Source: Spirochaetes bacterium GWE1_32_154 (GTDB taxonomy: Bacteria > Spirochaetota > GWE2-31-10). From it: a stretch of 64,000 bases of DNA. The stretch spans positions 62,001 through 126,000 of the forward strand of contig MIAY01000021.1 of assembly GCA_001829315.1 (NCBI GenBank), in the 5' to 3' direction. Shown piece after piece: positions 20,565-28,356 of this stretch (positions are counted from its first letter, which is position 1; each line of letters opens with the position of its first letter). The notes under the pieces were generated by a model, which saw only the letters and a list, made by a program, of their open reading frames with translations, made no database searches and had not been told where the DNA came from. A program made the translations under genes and the position numbers.

Positions 20565-20581
20565 AGTGATATTTCATCACT
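20565..20581. promoter_or_regulatory. Dyad upstream of the sigma-54 promoter, candidate activator site
   Basis: AGTGAT and ATCACT form a perfect inverted repeat around ATTTC. The site is about 70 bases upstream of the -24 element, a normal distance for an enhancer-binding protein. A role in the divergent gene is equally possible. Confidence 0.4.
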
Positions 20582-20633
20582 GGTACGTTTTTGTATAGTT
20601 TGTGAATGAATAGCGTCTTTAAGTAATATACAG

Positions 20634-20650
20634 TTGGCACATATTTTGCT
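20634..20650 (+). promoter_or_regulatory. Sigma-54 promoter of the ammonium-signalling operon
   Basis: TTGGCACATATTTTGCT matches the -24/-12 consensus TGGCAC-N5-TTGCW exactly. The start of transcription should fall near 20660, only about a dozen bases before the cheY-like ATG at 20672, with the AGGAG ribosome binding site at 20661-20665 at the very 5' end of the message. Confidence 0.75.
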
Positions 20651-20671
20651 AAACAAAATGAGGAGTACGCT

Positions 20672-21037
20672 ATGAAACTATTAATTGTGGATGATTCAAA
20701 TATAATGCGCAGAGCAATAGAAAAATATGTAAAAGACTTTAAACTCGACCTCATCGGTACTGCCGGCGATGGGGAACAGGCTTTAGCATTATTTAAAACA
20801 CATTCACCTGACGTCGTCACTCTTGATATAACAATGCCTAAACTGGATGGAATCTCATGTTTAAAAGAAATGATGAAAATAAATCCGCGTTGCAGAGTAC
20901 TTATAATAAGTGCATTAAAAGACCCTGCCACAAGTTTGTCTGCTCTAAAATATGGTGCAAAAGGGTTTTTACCAAAACCATTTACTGAATTGCAGTTAAA
21001 GGAAGAAATTCTTGAATTATTGGGGGATACTAAATGA
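20672..21037 (+). CDS. CheY-like single-domain response regulator
   Basis: This 121-residue receiver domain has no output domain. All key residues are present: the acidic pair D7-D8, the phosphorylation site D52, S80 in the switch position and K102 in the KPF motif. It is the first gene of the sigma-54 operon and overlaps the next (cheX-like) gene by four bases (ATGA), so the two are translationally coupled. The likely phosphate donor is the HPt domain of the kinase two genes downstream. Whether it acts on the flagellar motor or on another partner cannot be told. Confidence 0.93.
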   Translation: MKLLIVDDSNIMRRAIEKYVKDFKLDLIGTAGDGEQALALFKTHSPDVVTLDITMPKLDGISCLKEMMKINPRCRVLIISALKDPATSLSALKYGAKGFLPKPFTELQLKEEILELLGDTK

Positions 21038-21480
21038 AAGAAGAAGAAATAAAAGGGTTTATACATACCGTAACAAGTTATTTTAATCAGATAACGGAAA
21101 TTCCTGCAATAATGGGGCTTCCATATATTAAAGATAATAAAACTGTAACATACGATTTCACCGGAGTAATCGGAATATCGGGTAATAGAAAAGGGGCTGT
21201 TTATTTTACCGCATCGAAACAATTGCTTCTTGATTTTGGACATTTCATTCTTGGTGATGATCAATTAGATGATGATGCGTTGTATGATTTAATTGGCGAG
21301 ATGGTCAATACAATTACCGGTAATATGCGAGAACTTTTTGGCAGTACATTTACAATTTCTGTCCCGATTATTATGAAGGGCACAATTGAAGATATTGTTA
21401 TTCAGTTGAAACCTCCCGTTTTTATTATCCCGATAAAATGGAAAGAACATACATGTCATCTTGGAATCGGGCTGGAGTAG
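21034..21480 (+). CDS. cheX: CheX-like phosphatase of CheY-P
   Basis: The 148-residue protein shows the CheX/CheC pattern: a beta-rich N-terminal half with GVIGISGNRKGAVYFTAS, then helix LIGEMVNTITGNMRELFG that carries the E-x-x-N catalytic motif (E-M-V-N). CheX proteins dephosphorylate CheY and are common in spirochaetes. The four-base overlap with the regulator gene upstream and the three-base gap to the kinase downstream support a private phospho-circuit. As there is only one ExxN motif, it is closer to CheX than to the two-site CheC. Confidence 0.85.
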   Translation: MKEEEIKGFIHTVTSYFNQITEIPAIMGLPYIKDNKTVTYDFTGVIGISGNRKGAVYFTASKQLLLDFGHFILGDDQLDDDALYDLIGEMVNTITGNMRELFGSTFTISVPIIMKGTIEDIVIQLKPPVFIIPIKWKEHTCHLGIGLE

Positions 21481-21483
21481 ATT

Positions 21484-24231
21484 ATGAATAATACAATGTT
21501 GGATATATTATGGATTGTAGTCGCATCAGGTCTTGTGTTTAGTATGCAGGCTGGTTTTGCAATGGTTGAATCAGGTTTAACTAGATCAAAAAACAGTATT
21601 AATGTTGCAATTAAAAACCTTACCGATCTTGGTGTTTCCATAATGATTTACTGGCTTTTCGGTTTTGCAATCATGTTTGGTATATCAAAATGGGGATTAT
21701 TCGGAACAACCGGGTTTTTCTTTGAACCGGTTGCGACGTGGGGAGCTGTTTTCTTTTTATTTCAATCTATGTTTTGCAGTACATCAGCAACAATCGTATC
21801 AGGAGCTGTTGCCGAGAGAATGAAATATTCAAGTTATATAATTTCAACAATTCTTTTATCACTGATTATTTATCCGGTATTTGGTCATTGGGTGTGGGGC
21901 GGCAGTTTTATCGAAGGTTCAAACGGCTGGCTGCGTTCTTTAGGTTTTATTGATTTTGCCGGGTCAACAGTAGTTCATAGTCTTGGGGGATGGGTTTCTC
22001 TTGCAATACTCATTATTATCGGGCCGAGAATCGGACGGTATTCGCCGGATGGTAAAGTAAATACAATAAATGGAAGTAATATCCCTAATGTCGTTCTCGG
22101 GGTTATTATATTATGGTTTGGCTGGTTTGGATTTAACGGGGGCAGTACTTTAGCAATGAATGAATCAGTTCCCGGCATAATTTTGCGAACAACATTATCA
22201 GCCGCAGCCGGTATGGTCGGTTCGCTTTTTATCGGATGGCCAATTCGCAAAAAACCTGATGCAACATTAGTAATGAATGGTTCATTAGCAGGTTTGGTTG
22301 CAATAACCGCATCGGTTCATGCGGTGAGTTCTTTTGAATCCGTAATAATCGGTTTAATAGGCGGTATTGTAATGATGGGTACCGAAGAATTATTAAACAG
22401 ATTACGAATAGATGACGCTGTCGGGGCTATTCCTGTTCATTTAGCAGCCGGTATATGGGGGACTCTTGCCGTTGCGATATTTGGAGACCTGACAATTCTT
22501 GGAACAGGGTTATCCCGGATTAATCAGACGTTTGTTCAAATAATCGGTATTGCTTCATGCGGTATTTGGACATTCGGACTTTCATACACTATTTTGTTTC
22601 TTGTTAATAAAGTTGTAAAAATGAGAGTTTCCGTTGCCGATGAACATACGGGGTTAAATATTGCCGAACACGGGGTAACTACAGAGATTCTTGATTTATA
22701 CACGACAATGGATGCTCAGGCTAAGACGGGTGATTTGAAACTTCGAGCTCCTGTTGAACCGTTTACAGAAGCCGGTCAAATTGCGCTCATGTATAATAAA
22801 GTTATCGATTCACTTGAAAAAAATACTATTGAAAAAGGGGCATATTTAGATATTCTACAGAATGTCACTGACGGGATATTTCTTGTAAATCGCGATCTGA
22901 CAATTGGAGATTATTATTCTACAGCACTTGAAACTATTTTTGGACAAAATAATTTAGGTGGTCTTAATATCATTTCTGTAATAAGTCAGCAGATACCATC
23001 ACGAATTGAAGATGTATTACACGAGTTTTTTTTTGTTAGTTTTGATAATTCGATTAAATGGAGAAATTGCAGTAAATTAAATCCACTCAATGAAGTCGAG
23101 TTTATTATACAGGATGGAAAAGGTTCTTTTACAAAAAAACACCTGTGTTTTAACTTTAAACGCCTGGAAAAAGATGGTGTCATTGAACAATTACTGGTTT
23201 TAGTACGGGATGAAACTATACAAAAAGAACTTTCTTTAGAAATGGATAAGAATCAGAAAGAAAACCGTTCTGAAATGGAGCTTTTGTATAAAATACTTCA
23301 TGTTGAACCGGAAATTATGGCTGAGTTTCTCAATAATCTTGAATACGAGTTAAATGAAATAAACCGGGAAATGCAAAACGGGGAGAGTAATTTACGTGAT
23401 ACAATTGAGGTGATATTCAGACATTCTCATGCGATAAAAGGTGAGGCGGGGCTTTTACAAATCGATTTTATAGCAGAAAAAGCAGAGGAACTGGAAAATA
23501 CGATACTTTCACTTCGTAATCGCACAACCATTGAAGCAGGTGATTTTTTACCGCTTACTCTTTTATTCAGTGAGTTGCAGAAAACAGCATTGAATGTTAA
23601 AGATCTTTTACATAAATGGTTGAAAATTGATAATCCGGCAAAACAATCATTTGAAACTAAAGATGAATTATTTATTAACAGCATAAAAAATATGGTGAAA
23701 CGATTATCATTAGAATACGGAAAAGAAATTAAATTGCATTTTGAAGGTGATATTTTTAAACATATTAAAACGGATAATCATAAAAAAGTAAAAGATATAA
23801 TCATTCAGTTATTACGAAATGCGGTTTTTCATGGAATAGAAAATCCATCGGTAAGAGAACGAATGGGGAAAAACAGGGAAGGGGTTATTCATATTAAATC
23901 ACAAAAAAATGAAAATAATGTTACCATACAGGTAAAAGATAATGGTCATGGAATTGATAAAAGAAAACTGTATACAATCGGAGTTGAGAAAGGTTTAATT
24001 TCATCACCAGGAAAGAAAATAACAGATAATGAAATTATTCAGTTGCTATTTGCATCGGGTATTTCAACAGCCGATAAACCGGATCATATTGCAGGTAAAG
24101 GTGTAGGAATGGGAATGGTTAAAAATCTGATTCGTGAACTTAACGGTTCAATTAATATCAAATCAAAAAAAAATGAATACTTTGATTTTCTTGTCACTTT
24201 TCCTGTTAATGGGGAGATAGTCAATGGATAA
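21484..24231 (+). CDS. Ammonium transporter fused to a PAS-HPt-HATPase (CheA-like) kinase
   Basis: Residues 1 to about 385 form a complete Amt channel with about 11 membrane segments and both pore histidines in the expected contexts (H165 in VVHSLGG, H319 in PVHLAAG). The linker, with EHTGLNIAEHG and PFTEAGQIALMYN, is the one seen in other Amt-signalling fusions. A PAS-like region follows (about 455-590), then an HPt domain with HSHAIKG (phosphorylatable H649) and a CheA-type ATPase with N box LLRNAVFHGIE, G1 DNGHGID and G2 GKGVGMGMV. There is no CheW-like P5 domain and no obvious P3 dimer helix pair. It should convert ammonium binding or passage into phosphotransfer to the CheY-like protein. 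The last 8 bases overlap the cyclase gene. Confidence 0.9.
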   Translation: MNNTMLDILWIVVASGLVFSMQAGFAMVESGLTRSKNSINVAIKNLTDLGVSIMIYWLFGFAIMFGISKWGLFGTTGFFFEPVATWGAVFFLFQSMFCSTSATIVSGAVAERMKYSSYIISTILLSLIIYPVFGHWVWGGSFIEGSNGWLRSLGFIDFAGSTVVHSLGGWVSLAILIIIGPRIGRYSPDGKVNTINGSNIPNVVLGVIILWFGWFGFNGGSTLAMNESVPGIILRTTLSAAAGMVGSLFIGWPIRKKPDATLVMNGSLAGLVAITASVHAVSSFESVIIGLIGGIVMMGTEELLNRLRIDDAVGAIPVHLAAGIWGTLAVAIFGDLTILGTGLSRINQTFVQIIGIASCGIWTFGLSYTILFLVNKVVKMRVSVADEHTGLNIAEHGVTTEILDLYTTMDAQAKTGDLKLRAPVEPFTEAGQIALMYNKVIDSLEKNTIEKGAYLDILQNVTDGIFLVNRDLTIGDYYSTALETIFGQNNLGGLNIISVISQQIPSRIEDVLHEFFFVSFDNSIKWRNCSKLNPLNEVEFIIQDGKGSFTKKHLCFNFKRLEKDGVIEQLLVLVRDETIQKELSLEMDKNQKENRSEMELLYKILHVEPEIMAEFLNNLEYELNEINREMQNGESNLRDTIEVIFRHSHAIKGEAGLLQIDFIAEKAEELENTILSLRNRTTIEAGDFLPLTLLFSELQKTALNVKDLLHKWLKIDNPAKQSFETKDELFINSIKNMVKRLSLEYGKEIKLHFEGDIFKHIKTDNHKKVKDIIIQLLRNAVFHGIENPSVRERMGKNREGVIHIKSQKNENNVTIQVKDNGHGIDKRKLYTIGVEKGLISSPGKKITDNEIIQLLFASGISTADKPDHIAGKGVGMGMVKNLIRELNGSINIKSKKNEYFDFLVTFPVNGEIVNG

Positions 24232-25324
24232 GATTATACCGGATATAAAAAATATCGAATGTGACAAAAATTGCCAATTTTATAATCTGTTTAAAAAATC
24301 ACAGGAAGCGATGTTTTTAACATCAAGAGACGGCTATTTTCTGGATGTCAATGATTCCATGGCTTTGTTGCTTGGTTATAAAAAAAGCGAACTTATCGGT
24401 ATGAATGTTGAGAAAATATATGATGTTAATAAAGACAGAGATTTATACATTAAATATATTGAAGAAAAAGGAGTGGCTCAAAATTATGAGATAACACTGA
24501 AAACATCTGACGGGAAGGAATTATTCTGTCTTATTGACGCAATTATCTGGAAGGAAAAAGGAAAAATTGCCGGGTATTACGGGATAATACGAACGAAGAA
24601 TCAGATTGTGAAGTCTTTCCAGGAATATTTTAATAAACTCAATGCTGATAGAAGTTCCACCGGGTATGAGAAAAAGAGCCAAATATCCGATACAATGTTA
24701 TTAATGCGATACGGTTCGAGTGAGCTTCTTGATTATGTCCAGAAAACAGGTAAAAACCCCATGCAATCCGGGAAACGAAAGGTAACCATATTGTTTTTTG
24801 ATATAATCGGTTCAACAACGATTGCAGAAAAATTATCACCTGAGGTTTTTACTTCATTTTTAAGTGATATTTTTGTCGATATTATGGATTTGATATATGG
24901 AAATCACGGATCTGTTAATAAATTACTTGGCGACGGTTTGATGGCAACTTTTGGTGTTCCTCTTGAAACAGATAATGATGAATTTAATGCAGTAAATACA
25001 GCAAAACAGATTGAAGAATATCTTGATACATACAATGATGTAAAACCTGATTTTATTGAAAATGAACTGAAAGCGGGAATTGGTATCGCTACAGGATATG
25101 TTTTTGCAGGGGTAATCGGTTCTGTTCGATGGGAGGAATATACGGTTCTCGGTGATACAGTAAATGTTGCCGCGCGGTTTGAAAAACTAACCAGGAAAAT
25201 TGACGGCAACATTCTTATTGATGAAGCAACATATAATGCGGTCAAAAACGACTTCCCGGTAAAAGCAATTTACAAAGGTGCTGTACGGGGCAGGAAAGAA
25301 AAAATGCGCCTATTTTCTGTTTAG
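24224..25324 (+). CDS. PAS-domain class III adenylate cyclase
   Basis: This soluble 366-residue enzyme has an N-terminal PAS domain (about 20-125, with DGYFLDVNDSMALLLGY) and a class III cyclase domain (about 185-366). Metal-binding Asp193 (FFDIIGST) and Asp237 (LLGDGLM) are present, as is the Lys233 expected for ATP specificity. LGDTVNVAARFE supplies the purine-contact Asp and the catalytic Asn/Arg. It overlaps the kinase gene by 8 bases, so it is tightly tied to the ammonium-sensing module, making cAMP a probable output or parallel branch. The next gene is convergent. Confidence 0.88.
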   Translation: MDKIIPDIKNIECDKNCQFYNLFKKSQEAMFLTSRDGYFLDVNDSMALLLGYKKSELIGMNVEKIYDVNKDRDLYIKYIEEKGVAQNYEITLKTSDGKELFCLIDAIIWKEKGKIAGYYGIIRTKNQIVKSFQEYFNKLNADRSSTGYEKKSQISDTMLLMRYGSSELLDYVQKTGKNPMQSGKRKVTILFFDIIGSTTIAEKLSPEVFTSFLSDIFVDIMDLIYGNHGSVNKLLGDGLMATFGVPLETDNDEFNAVNTAKQIEEYLDTYNDVKPDFIENELKAGIGIATGYVFAGVIGSVRWEEYTVLGDTVNVAARFEKLTRKIDGNILIDEATYNAVKNDFPVKAIYKGAVRGRKEKMRLFSV

Positions 25325-25337
25325 AGAGCCTCTATTC

Positions 25338-27050
25338 TTATAACATATCGGAACATTTTTCAATGAATAATGAAGCTACTGCATCATTTGGAAACACTGA
25401 ATGAATTTTTGAAAAAAGAGTTTTTGCCTCATCATACTTCTGAATATTAAAAAGGTATAGTGCATTGTGTAAATCAGATTTCGTTGTGTCTTTCAATTCA
25501 ATCAGTTCATTTGTATCTGCATCATAAATCTCAAAAACAACAATTGACTCGGTTTTTCCTTTTACAAGTGTATTACCTAAAAATCTATATTTATATTTAT
25601 CGGGAAAATTTAAACGATTAAACAATTCTTTGGTAATTAATGTCGAAACACCAAAATCTTTTGTCAGTGTATCAAGTCGTGCGGCTAAATTAACAGAATC
25701 TGAGATTACCGTGCCTTGCATTCTTTTTTCATCACCTATAATTCCAAGCATAAGTGTCCCCGTGTGGATACCGATTCCGGCATTAATTTCAAACAAACCC
25801 TGCGCTTTCCTTTCCCGGTTGTATTGAGCCAGTTCCTTTCTCATTTCAATGGAGGCGATGATTGCATCATCAGGATTTTTAGGAAATAAAGCCATTAAAC
25901 CATCACCGAGATATTTGTCAATAAAACCGCCATTTTTTCTGATGATCGGTCCGATTCTTTGTAAGTAAGAATTTAAAAAGTCAAATGTTTGTTTCGGTGT
26001 CATCGATTCTGACAGTGTGGAAAAAGAACGGATATCAGAGAACATAATTGCCATGTCTTTTTGTATCTGATCTCCCAGTTTTACCTGCATAATATCATTT
26101 TTTGATAAAAAAGTAAGAAACTCTAAAGGAACAAATCGTTCGTAAGAGGTATTGAGATCCTGCATATATGTGTTATAATCCTGAATTGTTACAGCCATTA
26201 AATTAAAATTTTCAATGAGGTTTGCTGTTTCTTTTATATTTGATTGAAAATCAGCACGTGCTTCAAAGTCCCGCTCAGAGAATCTTTTTACTGTATCAGA
26301 AAGGAGAATTATTGGTTTACTAATTGAATTAGCAAGTACAGCACTTATTACGATTACAAAAAAAATCGCTAAAATCATAATGACAAAGCATATAACAAGT
26401 ATCTTTCGTAAAAAAATAGCGATGTTTTTATTGGAAATATCAGCACCAAGAATTCCAAGAAATTCACCGGTATTTTTATCAAATATCGGGGCAAAACCCA
26501 TCATTGAGTAAACTTTATAATCTTTATCATATATAAATTGGGTTTCAATGCAGTTTTCTTTTTCTTTGAGAGCTTTTTGTGTTACCGGCTGAGATGAAAT
26601 ATCATAATCAAGCCCGAAATGAGAAATATCTTCATCAGGAGCTGACTCTTTTTTTAACGAAAGCACATCTGCATCAACGACAAATCGTGCCATGGTTTCG
26701 TCTTTCCCGGGAATTAAGGTGTAGACAAAAATAAAAAGGTCTTTTTTGGTATTTCTAATCTCGTTTAAATAGTTATATATTTTTTTATAATCATCAGATT
26801 GTTCGATACTATCAATAGAATCAGTTGTCAATTTATTTTCATTTATTTTCTCTGTTAACCGTTTAAATGCATCGGTATCTATACCTGATGCACCGAGGAA
26901 AACGGTGCTTTGAAAATTTTGTATTATTTCAGAGTACAATTTCTGTTTAACAAAATAATAAAAAGCTGCAGTTACCACCATAATAATAATTAAACTGGAA
27001 AAAAAGAAATACAAACCAATATTCATTTTATAGCTGATTTTTTTTGCCAT
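25338..27050 (-). CDS. Membrane-bound adenylate cyclase with extracytoplasmic sensor and HAMP
   Basis: The start is placed at 27050 (MAKKISYKM), preceded by AAGGTG and 10 bases after the upstream gene's stop; a longer frame would overlap that gene. A first membrane helix (about 10-38) is followed by a periplasmic Cache-like sensor, a second helix near 230-255, HAMP (about 255-305), and a class III cyclase domain. The cyclase has MFSDIRSFST and KYLGDGLM, with the ATP-specifying Lys, and VISDSVNLAARL. A short TPR-like tail follows. It is independent of the sigma-54 operon and converges on it. Confidence 0.87.
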   Translation of the reverse strand: MAKKISYKMNIGLYFFFSSLIIIMVVTAAFYYFVKQKLYSEIIQNFQSTVFLGASGIDTDAFKRLTEKINENKLTTDSIDSIEQSDDYKKIYNYLNEIRNTKKDLFIFVYTLIPGKDETMARFVVDADVLSLKKESAPDEDISHFGLDYDISSQPVTQKALKEKENCIETQFIYDKDYKVYSMMGFAPIFDKNTGEFLGILGADISNKNIAIFLRKILVICFVIMILAIFFVIVISAVLANSISKPIILLSDTVKRFSERDFEARADFQSNIKETANLIENFNLMAVTIQDYNTYMQDLNTSYERFVPLEFLTFLSKNDIMQVKLGDQIQKDMAIMFSDIRSFSTLSESMTPKQTFDFLNSYLQRIGPIIRKNGGFIDKYLGDGLMALFPKNPDDAIIASIEMRKELAQYNRERKAQGLFEINAGIGIHTGTLMLGIIGDEKRMQGTVISDSVNLAARLDTLTKDFGVSTLITKELFNRLNFPDKYKYRFLGNTLVKGKTESIVVFEIYDADTNELIELKDTTKSDLHNALYLFNIQKYDEAKTLFSKIHSVFPNDAVASLFIEKCSDML

Positions 27051-27060
27051 AAAGCACCTT

Positions 27061-27651
27061 TTATTTTTTATATAGTAATGAAACATTGGAAATCATATTT
27101 TCGTCCTTTTTTTTCTCGCCGGAATAATGAGTCTCAATGTTGATGTTTTTATTGTTTTCACTTTTATTAATAATTGCACTATATAAAACCCTGTATTTCC
27201 ATCGTATTGAGCCTTCAATCAGGATTTTGTATTCCCCGTCGGCAACGGGAAGTGAATTATAATCAGTAAAATCCCATGACAGATTGATTGTTTTTGATTG
27301 AGGTGTGGCACTGCTTATAGAATCAATATCCACCTTGGACAAAGTTGATACTTTTGATGATTTAGCCCATAATGGAATAGAGTCCGGTCTGTTTTTCCAT
27401 CCCTTTTTGGCAGTAAATTGTGTGACATAGATAGTTTTTACATAGTTTCCCGATAAATCTTCTATCCATACCGCAAATTGATTACTGGCAATACCGCTTA
27501 GTCTTATATAATCAAATGATATCTGTATTGCATTTTCGCTTGTTTTAGTAGCTGATATTACATCATTACTATATAAATGAAATGTACTGAGAGCAAACAG
27601 GATGAATAATGGTATAATAAACTTATTGTTGTATGTGTATTGAATTTTCAT
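27061..27651 (-). CDS. Exported DUF2271-like protein
   Basis: The 196-residue protein has an N-terminal signal or anchor segment (FIIPLFILFALSTFHLYS). The conserved DUF2271 features are visible: NQFAVWIEDLSGNYVKTIYV, KKGWKNRPDSIPLWAKSS, and a late strand VADGEYKILIEGS. DUF2271 proteins are periplasmic and often travel with FMN-binding or PepSY redox proteins; here a flavodoxin gene lies 19 bases upstream and the double FMN-binding protein is 6 kb away. The exact role is not known. Confidence 0.72.
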   Translation of the reverse strand: MKIQYTYNNKFIIPLFILFALSTFHLYSNDVISATKTSENAIQISFDYIRLSGIASNQFAVWIEDLSGNYVKTIYVTQFTAKKGWKNRPDSIPLWAKSSKVSTLSKVDIDSISSATPQSKTINLSWDFTDYNSLPVADGEYKILIEGSIRWKYRVLYSAIINKSENNKNINIETHYSGEKKKDENMISNVSLLYKK

Positions 27652-27670
27652 AATATCTCCCTGATTTTTA

Positions 27671-28222
27671 CTACGATTCTTTTTTAACTATTTGTATGAA
27701 ATTGTCATATTTTTTAAGTAAAGTTGAATTATTAAATGTTTCTTCTGAAAGTTTCAGTTTCATAATTTCATCAGTTTTACCTTTTAATTCGTCAGGAATA
27801 ATTGCATCAATCGAAAATGCCTCCCCGGCAATAAAAGAGTCATTTAACAGCATTTTAACTTTTTTAAATACTCCATTGTATCCAAATGGAGAATCTTTTT
27901 CTGATTCACCGCCACCACAACATGTTGCAAAATATAATGCTTTTATGGTGTTTTTATTTTTTTTTATAAAATCAAAAAGTGGTGAAATTAATTGTCCCAT
28001 CCATATCGGTCCGCAAAGGATTATTTTGTCATAGGTTTCAATACGATGTTTTGTTTTTTTATTTCCAAAGCTTATTTTTAATAAGGAAGATAGTATGAGG
28101 AAAAAAAATACATTTAATCGGGGGATTATTTCGTAAAGATCAGCGTTTAATGATGCAGAGAGTTTTTTAGCAATAAATTTATTATTGCCGGTGCGGGAGT
28201 AGTATGCAATTAGTATTTTCAT
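27671..28222 (-). CDS. Flavodoxin-family protein
   Basis: The 183-residue protein starts MKILIAYYSRTGNNKFIAKK, the flavodoxin FMN-phosphate loop (S-R-T-G-N). Later segments IILCGPIWMGQL and FATCCGGGESEKD supply the second and third flavin-binding loops, with a Cys pair in the latter. Length and pattern suit the flavodoxin_4/5 or protoporphyrinogen-oxidase-like group. It is followed closely by the DUF2271 gene, and the two form a probable redox operon. Confidence 0.8.
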   Translation of the reverse strand: MKILIAYYSRTGNNKFIAKKLSASLNADLYEIIPRLNVFFFLILSSLLKISFGNKKTKHRIETYDKIILCGPIWMGQLISPLFDFIKKNKNTIKALYFATCCGGGESEKDSPFGYNGVFKKVKMLLNDSFIAGEAFSIDAIIPDELKGKTDEIMKLKLSEETFNNSTLLKKYDNFIQIVKKES

Positions 28223-28306
28223 AATGCTTCCTTGTATATTGATTGATTATATGTATATCATACTATAAAGTATTAAATTGCACAAATTAAAAACTAATAA
28301 AAAAAA

Positions 28307-28353
28307 ATTAAACCTTTTTATTAGTTAGTGTATCTAAGTAGTAAAGGAGTTTT
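28307..28353 (+). promoter_or_regulatory. Leader element shared with the gene at 32923
   Basis: ATTAAACCTTTTTA is followed by a dyad-like block around GTGTATCTAAGTAGT and the AAGGAGTTTTA ribosome binding site. Nearly the same sequence stands at 32872-32919. It may combine a promoter (TTAAAC, 16-17 bases, GTATCT) with an operator. Confidence 0.5.
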
Positions 28354-28356
28354 AAT

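Noticed and set aside
20563-21264. 233-residue frame on the minus strand
   Set aside because: It lies opposite the cheY- and cheX-like genes, whose motifs are complete; it has no start signal or recognisable domain.
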